Shown here one piece after another: positions 47,166 to 59,232 of a stretch of DNA of 64,000 bases. The stretch is from Hyaloscypha bicolor E (lineage: Eukaryota > Ascomycota > Leotiomycetes > Helotiales > Hyaloscyphaceae): assembly GCF_002865645.1 (NCBI RefSeq), contig NW_020194555.1, positions 868,001 to 932,000 on the forward strand. The letters are read 5' to 3'. Numbering within the stretch: the stretch's first letter is position 1; each line of letters begins with the position of its first letter. A program made the position numbers and the translations under genes. Below the pieces are notes generated by a model that saw nothing but the letters and a program-made list of their open reading frames with translations, was not told the DNA's origin and ran no database searches.

Positions 47166-50100
47166 ATGGCGGATAATATTCAGCTTTCTTCTCCGAATCA
47201 CGGTTCGGATGAGACGCATGAGGACCATCCTAATTTCCAAACATCCGCCGCGAAGCGACGCAGAAAGGATGATCGGGACCGAACACGTGTCAGCCGGGCT
47301 TGTGACCGCTGTAAGAGGTAGGTTTTCCATATCCGGCCTTTCATTTGATCTGACTTCAGGCAGGAAGAAGACTCGCTGTAGCGGAACTCGGCCATGTACA
47401 CTCTGCTCTCACGCTGGGTCCGTTTGTGAGTTCACCGCGCCGTACACCCGAGGTCGCGTTCCATCTGTCCCTGTCGAGGAGAATATCAATGCAACTGGCG
47501 CAAATGTGCCAGGGGAGAATGTACGTTCTGTACTGGAAAGCAGGCACCCGATCCCAGGTACATCCGATCAAGTGACTGGGGCGTTAGACGCGTTTGCTTC
47601 AGCGCCACATTTGCTAAATCAACACGAAATAAATATGGGCCAATCACAACTTCCGAATACCAGTCGAGTGGCTTCAAGAGCTCAATCGTCAAGGAATTCG
47701 ACTGAGCCCCCACAAACCGATCTACAAGGCCACTACGTAGGTAATTCTCGACTTGCCCTTCTGAATGTCCTTCAAGCGTGGGACATTCAGGATTCAAAAG
47801 AAATCTCCGAATATCCCAGATTCTGCAAAACATTGAACTCTCCTGATCAGGCTGACTTTAAACCAGGTGGGGCCTTCATCCGGGGTCTCGTTTCTTTTGA
47901 GGGTGCAAAAGAAGCTCCACCAGAAAGTTTCTTTTTCGCCAAACTCGTCAATATTTACGTTTGGTGATGCTCCTCTTCCGGAATTTGATCCATCTTTCTT
48001 CGTCCTGCCTCCCAAAGACGACGCACGGACGCTAGTGGCAAGATATTTCGAGTTCGCAGTTGCAACACATCGATTCCTCCATCGCCCAACAGTAGAATCT
48101 TGGCTAGAAGAATTTTACGGGGGTCTCGGAGTATGTTGTCCCAGTTTTCGATCTTCCATTTCAATGTCTCCTGAAATCCGGATCATGCAGTTCCTTGCTA
48201 AACCCAATGTTCCACAAGCTCTGCTACTTACAGATTCGTTTCCCTTCAGTTCCTCCCCGTATAGCAAAGTTATATTTCATTGCTAATTAATACTGGATTC
48301 CAGGTGATGAAGGATAAAGAGGGTGCCCGAGAACGGACCGCGGTTCTGTTTATGGTCTTTGCGCAGGCGACTGAGTATATGACTGAGAGGACCAAACCCA
48401 CTGGTGTCGATACGAGTGCCCGTTATTTCCAGATCGCGGATCACCAACTGTCCTCTGAAACAGGGGAGATTCGCCTTACCAGCGTGCAAGCTCGTTTGTG
48501 TCAGTGCTTCTACTTGCTTGCTCGATCCCGGGTGAACCATTGCTGGAGTCTTTTTGGGACAACCGCTCATCTCATCCTTGCGATCGGAATACATAGAAAG
48601 CGCCGGGTTGAAGCATCTAATGGAGCTGATATGGTAGAGATTGAATGCCGTAAGAGAGTCTTTTGGTGCGCATATGGTCTGGATAATTATCTCAGTGCCG
48701 CTCTGGGAAGACCTAGGACGTTTCACGACGATGATATTGACCAAGGTAAGAACCTCTACCCGCACCTTGACCAATAAACCTAAAGAACAGCGAAGAATTA
48801 CCATCCTGCGTTAATGATTCTGACCTCACGCCTCAACGAATCAATCTCAATGCCTCAAAGTCACAGTCGATAATGATGGCTTCCGTCGCTCACAACACGC
48901 AAGTCTTTACATCTCGGTTCGATAGCTTAGACTTACACAACTTCAGATTAGCAAAGATACTCAGCAATATATTACACGACCTTTACTCAATTCGACCTCC
49001 ATCAATGCCAGTCCGGGTATGTCCCAAAGCTTATTTTCTTCCTTCCCTAACTATCCCCCGAGCCCAAGAACGTCCAAAATTCCTACTTCCTCAATGTCTC
49101 AGGAAGTTCTACAACATTTGAAATGCCCCCGAAGCTGATTCTTGCGTCCAGTGTTCGCTGAGCTTTAAATATTCAGATGAGCTCCTGAACTGGCGGAAAG
49201 GCCTTTCGAGATTCCTGGATGCCGAAGGTGTCGACACTTCTCTACTCATCCCATTATTCCAGCGCCAACGTAATGTCCTCAATCTAGCCTACTACCACGC
49301 TTTAATTCTAGTTCACCGCCCATTCCTCCTGAGCAATTTCGCTAGTCTGAACAGCCGAAAGGGAAATACTCTTGGAGCGCCAGGCACGCCCGACATGGAT
49401 AGGAATGTCACGGAATGTTTGAATGCGGCTATGAAGATTACAGAGATTGTCGACGAGTTGACCGAAGGACATCAGATTTTCCGTGCTTTCTGGGTAAGGT
49501 ATCTCTGCAGCGGACAAACTGGTAACTGACGTCTTTCGAAGTTTACGCAGTATTTTGCATTTTGTGCTGTGGTCGTACTGTATGTCTATACCATTCAACA
49601 ACGGAATGCAGCTCAGGATAAGTACCGCGAGTACTTTGACGCGGCTGCAAGGTGTCAGAGGCAAATATCTTCTATGGCTGAGAACGAGTCACTTGCTCAA
49701 CGATACACAGTTGTTCTCGAAGAACGTAAGCGAGCCCCTTTTCCGAAATTCAGTGTCCCGTGACAGATGATACTTTATTTTCAGGGCTTGTGGCACATCG
49801 GTTTTTATCATAAATAACAATTGACCTTGACCTTGTGTAGTACGTCTCGAAGCAATAAAACAAACTCAACGTCCGATATCCCACGAGAGTGAACTTAACC
49901 CCACGGTACAACCGAACTTTTCAGTTCCACAAGCTGTCATGCGGTCAGGTCAATCTCTAGGTATTTCGGGTCAGTATTCATGTATTTAAATGTTTCATAT
50001 GTCATTGTACATTTGAATCTCCCTTTTCATTAAGGTTTCACGAATGGAGGTGAATTTGTATTACTTTAGCGAGAGAGTGCTAACTTGCTGATCTTCCAGA

Positions 50101-50350
50101 CCATGGAAGCAATCAAGATGGAGTGCAACCAGTGGTGGGCAGCATGTTTTCCGCTCCTGACCCAACCATGTTTGGCGATGGTCAGCACTCTACGACTCCG
50201 TCAAGCTTGATGGCCGAGTTGACCAGCTGGGGCGAGTTTGATTCTCTGGTAACAGCAGGAATTGGGGGACTGGACTATATGTTCTTTGGAGATTCGACAC
50301 AATCTTGGGAGCACAACACGGAAAATGAGGCTAACGGAATGCTTCTTTAA
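47166..50350 (+). CDS. Zn2Cys6 transcription factor inside the cluster
   Basis: Nuclear regulator of 782 aa. Exons: 47166-47317, 47364-47736, 47867-48130, 48304-48745, 48796-49016, 49152-49493, 49551-49725, 49841-49969, 50100-50350; the sum is in frame. The zinc cluster is a perfect Cys-x2-Cys-x6-Cys-x5-Cys-x2-Cys-x6-Cys: SRACDRCKRKKTRCSGTRPC then TLCSHAGSVC, split by intron 1, after a basic stretch AAKRRRKDDRDRTR. The fungal_trans domain follows: HYVGPSSGVSFLLRVQKKLH, YLLARSRVNHCWSLFGTTAH, CRKRVFWCAYGLDNYLSAAL, LNLAYYHALILVHRPFLLSN. The C-terminus is acidic and aromatic (TSWGEFDSLVTAGIGGLDYM), like an activation domain. Lying between the dehydratase and the kinase, it is the natural candidate regulator of the surrounding genes. 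The exon 5-6 join is the least certain. Confidence 0.88.
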
Positions 50351-50488
50351 TGAGATCATAAGAAAATGATGGATGCCTCAACACGAAAAGACTGTGGCTT
50401 GGGAAAGCGACTCTTTCTAGAAACGCAAGCTAACATCTCTATGTCATGCACACGGATTTGCGAACGGACACGCAAAATCACAATCCAT

Positions 50489-52405
50489 TTACTTCACTCC
50501 TGCTAAGCCCTCAATCAAGCACAAGATTCCGACAGCTCCCGGGTCGGGAACAATGTTCCAGGCGCCTTCTTCCACATATACCGCCCTACCAAAAGTAGCT
50601 TTCATACCTTTCGTCGCTTCGACGCCGGCCTTCGCTCTTGCAACTGCTATGTCAACAGTATCTCCATTCGCGATGCTCTCTATGAAAGGCTCAAGAGCAT
50701 CCATCAATGTTCGATCACCTTGTCTTGCTGGTGTTGCCGATTGCAACTGGGAAAGGGCGGCTTTCCCTACAGTACCCCAGGTTTGAGTGTCGAGTGTCCG
50801 CTTTGACGGTGGTATGGACTTGATAGCCGAAACAAGAGCCGCTAGGAATATGCTAAAAATGGCTCCGGATGTGCCATCCATATTGTCTTCGATGATATTG
50901 GCAATTCGGAGCATGGTCTCACCGGCGTTTGAACTCAGTTGTGTAGAATTGACAAACGACAATACCGCATGTGCCCCACGAGCGAGGGTCATGCCGCAAT
51001 CGCCATCACCAATGATGGTATCGAAATGTGTAATTTGTGGCTCAGCAGCAATCACGTTTTCACACGCTGCAGACACCCTGCTCTTGAAAATTAGGACCTC
51101 TACTACTAAAAATGTTAATTTGTGTTCTGTATTCCCAGCATTGACGTGCAGCAAACTTACACTCAATTCCACCTTGGATCAAATTGTCGTTCTCTAAATC
51201 AGTCTCGGATTCGACAAGACGAGAAACTTTTTCTTTCCATATCGAGGGTTGAAACGATGGCGCGGACCACCCAATGGCTTTTGTTGGGGTGTCAATGTAC
51301 TCAATCATCTCCGAGGTTGCTTTCAACAGTGTGATGCTGAATCCAGGTCCATCAAGACTGGTCATGAATGTGCCCGATAGGACTCTTGAGATTTTCATTC
51401 CTCGGAATTCTACACCAATGTCAGCGCCATTCAGAGGTCAAGACTACAGGTATACGCACTTAGAGCTGCCGCGACGTGTTTGGTGATGCCTCCTAGCTCC
51501 AGTGCAGACACACTGCCAAGATTGTTCACGAGAAGCACAATATTTTCAGCGTCCTGTAAATTCGCATATGCTCTATCCGAGTCATTCATGTTCAAAAGCT
51601 GGTCAAGCATCACGTCGACCAGGTAGGGCAGATCAGGCTGTAGGCTGAGCACTCGGCACCCTGTTTCGTTGTGGATTCCCATTCCAAGCTCAATCTGCTC
51701 AACTTTTGGATGCCCATGTCCATTCGAGATTGCTCGCCCAGGAATATGAACATGGTCAAGAGACGCTCCAACCGTTACAAGGTTGGAAGCCACCAACTTC
51801 CCCGTCTTGACCAACTCTTCGAAAGATACCCCTGGCTTCCTGCTCATAGCACCCAAGATTTTATGGACAAAAACTGTTCCGGCTAATCCTCTCCTCCCAA
51901 CTTTTCCACTTCTCTCCCTGCCAACAGAGACATCATCACCGACGACAATGATCTCTACTTTCAACCCGTACTTGGCGCGAGCTTTCTCGGCAGCGAGATG
52001 AAAGTGGAAGATGTCTCCAGTATAGTTTTTGATGATGAGTATCGTTCCGGCTTTACCTCCAACTCGAGCGATGGTATTGACAATTTGAGAGACATTTGGC
52101 GACGCGAATATGGAGCCTGATACTGCTGCTGTGAGGAGACCTTCGCCGACATAGCCTGCATGTGCCGGTTCGTGTCCCGCACCACCACCAGATATAAGGG
52201 CTACTGTTGAAGATGGATCATGGCCTGAGAGGAAAATGGCTGTATATCGCCAGTCAGTCAATGTTCTCCGGAGTTTTCGTCGGAAGGTAGCATGCATACC
52301 TTTGTTGGTTTTGTCGAATCTTAAGGTTGGGTTAGTTATTGTTAGACTCTCTAAGGAGTCCAACACGAGTGATTCTGCTTCGTGGAAAAAGTGCTTGGTC
52401 GACAT
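50489..52405 (-). CDS. DAK: dihydroxyacetone kinase (DhaK-DhaL fusion)
   Basis: ATP-dependent kinase for dihydroxyacetone and glyceraldehyde, cytosolic, 583 aa. Minus-strand exons: 52405-52300, 52239-51460, 51409-51161, about 51105-50489. The N-terminal DhaK domain has ALISGGGAGHEPAHAGYVGE, the segment GTILIIKNYTGDIFHF, and ISNGHGHPKV with the substrate-binding His region followed by ELGMGIHNETG. The C-terminal DhaL domain has the ADP-Mg aspartates in IIGDGDCGMTLARGA, then NMDGTSGAIFSIFLAALVSA and RTLMDALEPFIES. Both domains look complete. In the cluster it could trap the triose made by the aldolase and reductase steps as a phosphate for glycolysis. Divergent with the NRPS-like gene, 546 bases apart. 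Confidence 0.92.
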
Positions 52406-52951
52406 TCTCAAAGACGCAGAGTCATGTGACCCTATTTCCTCGTTAAGGTAGAGAGTCCAGAGATTGATTTTCTGCCATGGAATGCGCCATTGATATCAAT
52501 TGGGTAATTCCTGCGGCAGGAAATCGGAAGCAAGGCCAGAAAGGTTTGAAGGATGCAGGGCGTTTTCCACACAATCGAACAGTTTGAACTTGAGTTTTCC
52601 GGGTTCGGAAACACGGGATTGGCCGGAAAACAAGGAACGGGTGACTCGTGCCACGGATATTCATCAACGCAAAGCTAGTGGACACAACTCCACTATGGCT
52701 CCATCACACATTAGGATTGGCCTCGGTTTTCCGCCCGATGAATCTTCAAGGCCCAGGAGCAGAATTCGCGATCAATTCCGAGGTCAGCAAAGGCGAATCC
52801 GCGAACCTTTCTCGCTATCAACACCTAGCCTATCCCTAGGATATGGAAATGATGGCGGTCCCCTATTCCGCAAGCTTTTATAACCATACCAGAATTCTAT
52901 GATTTCAATTTACGAGTCTCAGGAGACTGTACTACCGAATTTCTTCACATT
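52406..52951. promoter_or_regulatory. shared promoter of dihydroxyacetone kinase and NRPS-like gene
   Basis: 546 bases between divergent starts. It contains the palindrome TTTCCGGGTTCGGAAA at 52596-52611 (CCG-N4-CGG) and single CGGAA words near 52529 and 52633. An open frame runs across it (52500-52883) but has no motif and lies in front of the start. Confidence 0.4.
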
Positions 52952-55900
52952 ATGTCGACGACATTCACGACCACGAGGGCAATTGCCACGGCGGCTTCGA
53001 AACCTGACAATGTGGACGTTGAGATCAATGAGATCAAGACGCCAATGATGTACTCTGTCGACGATTTACTTTTCAATCGAAGTCAGACGATTCCGGATAT
53101 TCCCTTGGTTGGGTATCCAGCGACAGCTCGAGGTCGATCAGGTTATGTTCACTACACCGCTCGAGATCTGGATCGGTTTGCAGACCATGGAGCACGGAAA
53201 TACGCTTCACTCGGAATTGAACCCAAGGTAGAAACACTTAGCAACCGAAGTGCGAAGATGTGTCTAACATCTCTCAGAGTACTGAATCTGACGAAGCAGA
53301 GGTCGTGGCGTTGTTAGCACCTTCGAACCTAGATTATGTGGCCTCAATTTTCGCTTTATCCCGGTTGGGCTTCGCAGTCTTACTCCTTTCAAATCGTCTT
53401 TCCACTGAAGCCTACGTTTCACTGCTTCAGAAAACCAAATGCCATCGAATAATTAGCTCGGAGAACCACGCCAAAGCCGTTGCAGCCATTCAAGCTGATA
53501 TGCAAATTTCTCAATATCCGCTATTCAAGCAGTCAGATTACGACATTGAGCCGGCCATGTATCCCCGGTTTCGAAGGCAAATGAGTGGCCCTTCTGCCTC
53601 CAGCCGGACTGCCTTCATCATTCATTCTTCGGGTTCGACGGGCCTTCCGAAACCGATCTTTCAAAGCCACGGTGCTTGTCTGTCGAACTATTCCAGCAGT
53701 TTCGGTTACCGTGCATTTTTGACACTTCCCCTTTACCACAATCATGGCCTCTCTTCTTTCTTTCGGGCCATGTATTCGGGAAAGGAAATCTCAATGTTCA
53801 ATGCGAACCTACCATTGTCTGGCAGCAATCTGATAGAGGCTATGACGGCGGTGAATCCAGAGAGTTTTCACGGTGTTCCATATGCTTTGAAACTGCTGGC
53901 TGAGACTGAGCGCGGCATTCAAGTTTTGAAAGATTGCAAATTGGTCCTCTTTGGTGGAAGCAGCTGCCCCGATGACCTGGGAGATCGCTTGGTTGAAGCT
54001 GGGGTTTATCTTGTAGGGCATTATGGAGCGTGAGTTTCCCTCAAATGCCTAAAGTCACGGATTATGAGTGAAGCTAAATCTATCTTAGTACTGAAATGGG
54101 ACAGCTCATGACCTCCTTCCGACCAGCTGAAGACAAAGCATGGAACTATGTCCGCCCGCTTCCTAAAGTCGAACCATACATCCTCATGGCACCTCGGGCG
54201 CCGAATACGTTCGAATGTGTGGTACTCGACGGCTTACCTTCCAAAGTTGTTTCAAATTGCGATGATCCTCCTCGTTCATTCAACACCAGCGATCTCTTCA
54301 GCCCCCACCCCACCATCCGCAATGCATGGAAGTATCTTGGACGTCTCGATGACCGTGTCACTCTTGTGAATGGAGAAAAGGTTTTGCCTATCCCATATGA
54401 ACATCAAATTCGAGAGCATGAGCTCGTCCGAGAAGCGTGCGTCTTTGGCGTGGGGAGAGCACTTCCAGGTCTCATCATTGTACCAAGCGAAAAAGCACAC
54501 GGAATGAGCAAGAAACGTTTGCTTGATATTTTGTGGCCTGTTGTTGCAGGAGCAAATGCCAGAGTTGAAAGCTTCAGCCACATTTCTCCAGAGATGATCG
54601 AAATCCTCGACGTTGATGCCGAGTACCCATGCACCGACAAAGGGACTATGATTCGAGCGGCGTTCTACAAGAAGTTCGAAGATTTGATCAATTCTATTTA
54701 TATCAGATTTGAAGCCCCAGCTGCAGGGAGAAGTGAAGGGGGTCTGATACTTGATCATGATCAACTCAAATCTTACTTATTCGACATCTTTAGAGGAAAG
54801 CTGGGTTTCGAGGGACTGAATGAGTCTTCGGATTTCTTCGAAGCTGGCGTGGATAGTTTGCAAGCAATCACGGCACGAGGTATCATGATGAGAGAACTCA
54901 ATCTCGGGTCTAAGATTCTCGGTCAAAATGTTGTTTTTGAATATCCAAATGTTCCAGCTCTTGCATTACATTTGTACTCCCTTCGCACCGGCGAAGAATC
55001 GTATCAGACCGATGAGATTGAAGTTATGAGGCAGCTCATCCAAAAGTATTCAAAATTCAGTTGCCATGTTGCCGGACCAGACGTCCCAGACGGGGAGGTA
55101 GTTGTAAGTACTTGTGCTGCAATATTCAGGCTTGCCTTCTAACTCTGTATTTAGATCCTTACCGGAGCTACTGGATCTCTTGGTGCCCATGTTTTGGCTC
55201 AGTTGGTCACCAAGAAACATGTCAAGACTGTGTACTGTCTTGTACGGGCATCATCACATGACACAGCTCGAGATCGTGTGTTTACAGCTCTTGAAGCTAA
55301 AAAGATTGATCTTCCTAAACATGGAATCAAAATTGTCTGCTTTCCATCCGATCTTAGTCGAGATGATCTCGGGCTCGATAAATCAACAGTTCATCTCCTC
55401 CGGAAGTCACTTACAACAGTCATCCATTGCGCTTGGGCGGTCAACTTCAATCTTGGCGTTCAAAGTTTTGAGAAGCAGCACATCAAGGGGACATACAATC
55501 TGCTGAATATTTGTCTCAGTGTCACAACACCATCACCCGCCAAGCTATTCTTCTGTTCCTCTATCTCCGCAGCTGCAGGCACACCTTTGCCAGCTGTCAT
55601 CCAGGAGACTTACATTTCTGATCTCTCGCATGCTCAGAATATGGGATATGCACGGTCAAAATTGGTCACGGAGACAATCATCAAAGCTGCCGTAGAGCAG
55701 ACAAGAATGGTTGCCAAAGTCCTGCGAGTGGGCCAGATTGTTGGAGATACGCAAAATGGCATGTGGAACAGCACCGAAGCAATCTCGTTGATGATACGAA
55801 GTGCAACTACGATCGGCGCTTTACCCGCGTTAGAAGAGGTGAGTACTCGTTGCTATCGACATTTAGGTACTTTTACTCATTCCTTTAGACTCCATCTTGG

Positions 55901-56335
55901 TTGCCTGTGGATATCGTCGCACACGCCGTCCTTGAGCTTGCCCAAATCAACAAGCGCTCACCAAGCCCTTCAAGATTTCCGGCTGAAGCCGAAGACGCAT
56001 CAGTAGTTTACCACGTCCAGAATTCCCGCTTCTTTCACTGGACAGAAGATCTCTTACCTGCCTTACGCGACGCAGGGCTGGAGTTCGAAACTGTTTCTCA
56101 GCGAGTGTGGGTTGAGCGTTTACGCAAGAGCGAGAAGGACCCAGAGAAGAATCCTACCATCAAGCTCCTCGACTTCTTTACTGAGAAATATGATAATGAT
56201 AAACCTGGGCGAAATGAACTCGTATTTTTGACCGGTAAGACAGCGGAGAATACTGAGGCGATCAGAGATGGGTATGATGTTGTTGGGAGCGGGCTTGTAA
56301 AGAAGTTTGTTGACAGCTGGAGGCTTGAATGGTAG
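52952..56335 (+). CDS. NRPS-like carboxylic acid reductase (A-T-R)
   Basis: 1057 aa in five exons: 52952-53227, 53278-54029, 54089-55103, 55155-55838, 55889-56335. Three domains in order. Adenylation (about 60-570): P-loop HSSGSTGLPKPI, PLYHNHGLSS, GHYGATEMGQL (split by intron 2), GRLDDRVTLVNGEKVLP. Thiolation (about 620-700): FFEAGVDSLQAI with the phosphopantetheine Ser. Reductase (about 730-1057): NAD(P)-binding ILTGATGSLGAHVLAQL, FFCSSISAAAG, and the catalytic Tyr/Lys pair in NMGYARSKLVTE. No condensation domain, so it activates one carboxylic acid, loads it as a thioester and releases it as an aldehyde. Such fungal enzymes act on aryl, amino or other acids; the substrate cannot be read here. 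It lies inside the presumed catabolic cluster and shares a promoter with the kinase. Confidence 0.9.
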
Positions 56336-56991
56336 TGGAATGGTTTTGGTAAATAGCTGGAATTTCCATTCTCATTTCCTCCGAGCAATAATTTGAAATG
56401 CTATGAACTATTAGATCGATATCCATGCTCCAAGCGTGCCCCGACTTATAGGGTGTTTTTATGGCAATGGCCTAGAATTATAGGGTAATTTAGTGACCGA
56501 GTGCGCTAGAAACAAATACTGAAGTGCCGTTAAAGCACATACGCCCTGCAATCCTGCCACTTTGCGCCGTGATCTTCGTACAGTGGCCCGCCTGGTCTCA
56601 CACTTGTGATGACCGCACGAATGCGCTCAAGCGTCAATACGCCACTTCACATCCGGGATGTACTGTAGCATCCGGCTACCGAATTACATGAACTTGAGAA
56701 TAATTTCTTTTCCATGTAGATCAATACTCAGTAAGCACCCGGATCGACAACCGGAAAACCGTAACCTCAAATTAAACCCCGCTTTCAATCCACCAACGAG
56801 AACGATAGGCATATGCGAGGCTGACATCAACCCGAACCACAGGACTTGAGGTTGACGCCGGGGCCCCGGACCCAACGTTGCTCCAGAGTGGGCAGTGGGT
56901 CCATAAATTCCAAGTCATTTCCCTCTACATTTGCATTCACGTCGAGGGATCCTCACCACCAAGCACACTCCTGCTATCATCAGACCACAAA
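56336..56991. other. intergenic region before the second permease
   Basis: 656 bases, no gene. CGG-containing words occur near 56740 (CCCGGATCGACAACCGG) and 56862 (CCGGGGCCCCGG, a palindrome), possible zinc-cluster sites. Confidence 0.4.
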
Positions 56992-59050
56992 ATGGCAGAC
57001 ACCATCAGCCAACATCAAGAAATCCCTTCTACGGTCCCCAGCAAAGACATGAACAAAACCAGCTTCGACCAGCTCGAGCTGGTAGAAGATGCATCCGTCC
57101 ATAACAGCGTCCCAGGCAAGCAGTCCCGAGCTCCCGAACTCGTTCGCAACATGACCCCGGAGATTCGAGAGAAACTCGAGAATTCCCTGAGGAAGAAGAT
57201 TGATCTTAGGTTATTGCCTATGATCGTTCTAATGTATATTCTGAATTATCTTGATCGAAATAATATTGCAGCTGCGAGGTTGGCAGGCTTGGAGAAGGAT
57301 TTGAAGATGCATGGAAATCAATTTCAGGTCAGAAAATTCTCTTTCTGTGGTTTATTGATAATTTCTGAGTGCCTGCAAGACCTCTGTCAGCATTTTGTTT
57401 GTGGGTTACTTGTTGATGCAAGGTATGTATCCATCCTCATCATCAACAACAGGGTTGATACTCGTCGCTGATACCCCGCAGTTCCTTCCAACATGCTCCT
57501 GAATAAACTCGGCAAGCCATCGCTATATCTTCCAGCATGTATGGTGGTTTGGGGTATTATCTCAGGAGCAACCGCTGCTAGTCAAACCTTTGGGGGCCTA
57601 CTTGCTTGCCGATTCATCCTCGGTTTCGTTGAAGCAGCCTACTTCGTGCGTCCATCTCACCCCCGACATCCTGAATATTGACATTGACTGTCAACAGCCG
57701 GGATGTCTCTATTACCTCTCCGCATGGTACACCAGAAAAGAACTCGTCAAACGTACAGCCGTCCTTTATTCCGGATCCCTCCTCTCAGGTGCCTTCTCGG
57801 GTCTCATCGCAGCTGGTATTACGAACGGTCTTAATGGCGCCAAAGGACTCTCAGCTTGGAGATGGCTCTTCATCGTCGAAGGAGCATTAACTGTAAATGC
57901 TCAGGTCCGTCAAAAATAATATCTGTACTAATTGGCGCAGGTCTTCGTTGCCTTGTTCACCTTCTTCATTATCCCCGATTTCCCACGAACCACCACCTGG
58001 CTCACCGAAGAAGAGAAACAACTCGCTGCATGGAGACTAGATGAAGACATCGGAGAAGACGACTGGGTTAACAGCAAACAGCAAACTTTCTTGCACGGTG
58101 CAAAACTGGCTGTTAAGTACGCTTGCTCCCCTTCCACCTCCATCCCGCGTACCCCGAACTCACAAACAACACTTCCAGAGATCCAAAAGCCTGGCTACTC
58201 CTCGCAACGACATACGGTTTCACAGCGGCCGGGACAGTGACGACTTTCTTCCCCACGTAAGCAAGCGCCTTTCGCAGCTCCTTTTTTGCATCGAAAGCTT
58301 GAAATGAACTGAATTGATATGATGTGGGACACAGCGTAGTCAAAGGCCTCGGCAAAAACAACATCACAACTCTTTTGCTCACCGCACCGCCATACCTCAT
58401 CGGCACGATCGCTATTCTGACTAACGCCTGGCACGCAGATAAGACGGGAGAACGATATCTGCACATTGTGCTTCCGCCAGTCGTTGCAATTGTGTCATTC
58501 ATCATCGCTGTGACGACGACGGCTTTTGCGCCGAGATATTTGTATGTCGCTGCACTTCTTACCCGACACCCTTCTCCTTTCTTATAATCCAATTTCATCA
58601 CGGCTCGGCTGACGATCGTACAGCGCAATGTGCATAATGGTCGGAGCAATCTACTCAGGCTACGTCGTAACACTCTCCTGGATCTCAAACGTCCTCCCCC
58701 GCCCACCAGCAAAGCGCGCCGCCGCCCTGGCAGGAATAAACGCGCTAAGCAACGTCTGCCAGATCTATTCTCCCTTCTTATACCCTTCAAATGATGGACC
58801 AAAATACGTAAAAGCAATGGCTGTGAACCTCTCTATGTCAGGTATGAGCATTATATTTGGCACCATTTTGCGTTTCTATTTGGTGTCTTTGAATAAGAAG
58901 CTGGATAGAGCGGATCGAGGGGAGGAAATTGATGTTGTGAGTGAGTTTAACGGGGCGGGAGGGAGTGATGGGGAAGGGAGGAAGAGGGAGGTAGAGGAGA
59001 GGGGGCTACCTGGTCTTGCAGTGGAGAGAGGATTTAGGTTTTTAGTGTAA
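56992..59050 (+). CDS. MFS anion:cation symporter (Dal5/Tna1 type)
   Basis: Plasma-membrane permease for organic anions or vitamins, about 500 aa, many short exons starting at 56992. Readable sections in order: KKIDLRLLPMIVLMYILNYL then DRNNIAAARLAGLEKDLKMH (the family's helix 1 region), SILFVGYLLMQVPSNMLLNK (joined across 57424-57480), VVWGIISGATAASQTFGGLL, CLYYLSAWYTRKELVKRTAV, FFIIPDFPRTTTWLTEEEKQ, NNITTLLLTAPPYLIGTIAI, and ALAGINALSNVCQIYSPFLY. All introns found are GT/AG and keep frame; no stop is needed inside. The C-terminal tail is charged with Glu/Arg runs. It belongs to the same broad family as the broken permease at 40.4-42.3 kb but is clearly diverged. It may be the working importer of the cluster. 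Confidence 0.88.
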
Positions 59051-59232
59051 GAGGAGAAAGGGGATGAAAGTGTAGAATTATTTCTATTGAAATGCTTTCT
59101 GGCACCCCTTGATGCTCGCTCACATGATTTATGTTTATTTCCGTCTTTTATGCCTTTTATTCTTGCTGTTCTTTTGCCTCTTGTGCTTCAATTGGTTCTG
59201 CCTTCGCTGTTGTTTATGCCCCTTGAATTCCA

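Noticed and set aside
52500..52883. 127-codon frame upstream of the NRPS-like gene
   Set aside because: No homology-like text, lies in the divergent promoter and is out of context with the strong start at 52952.
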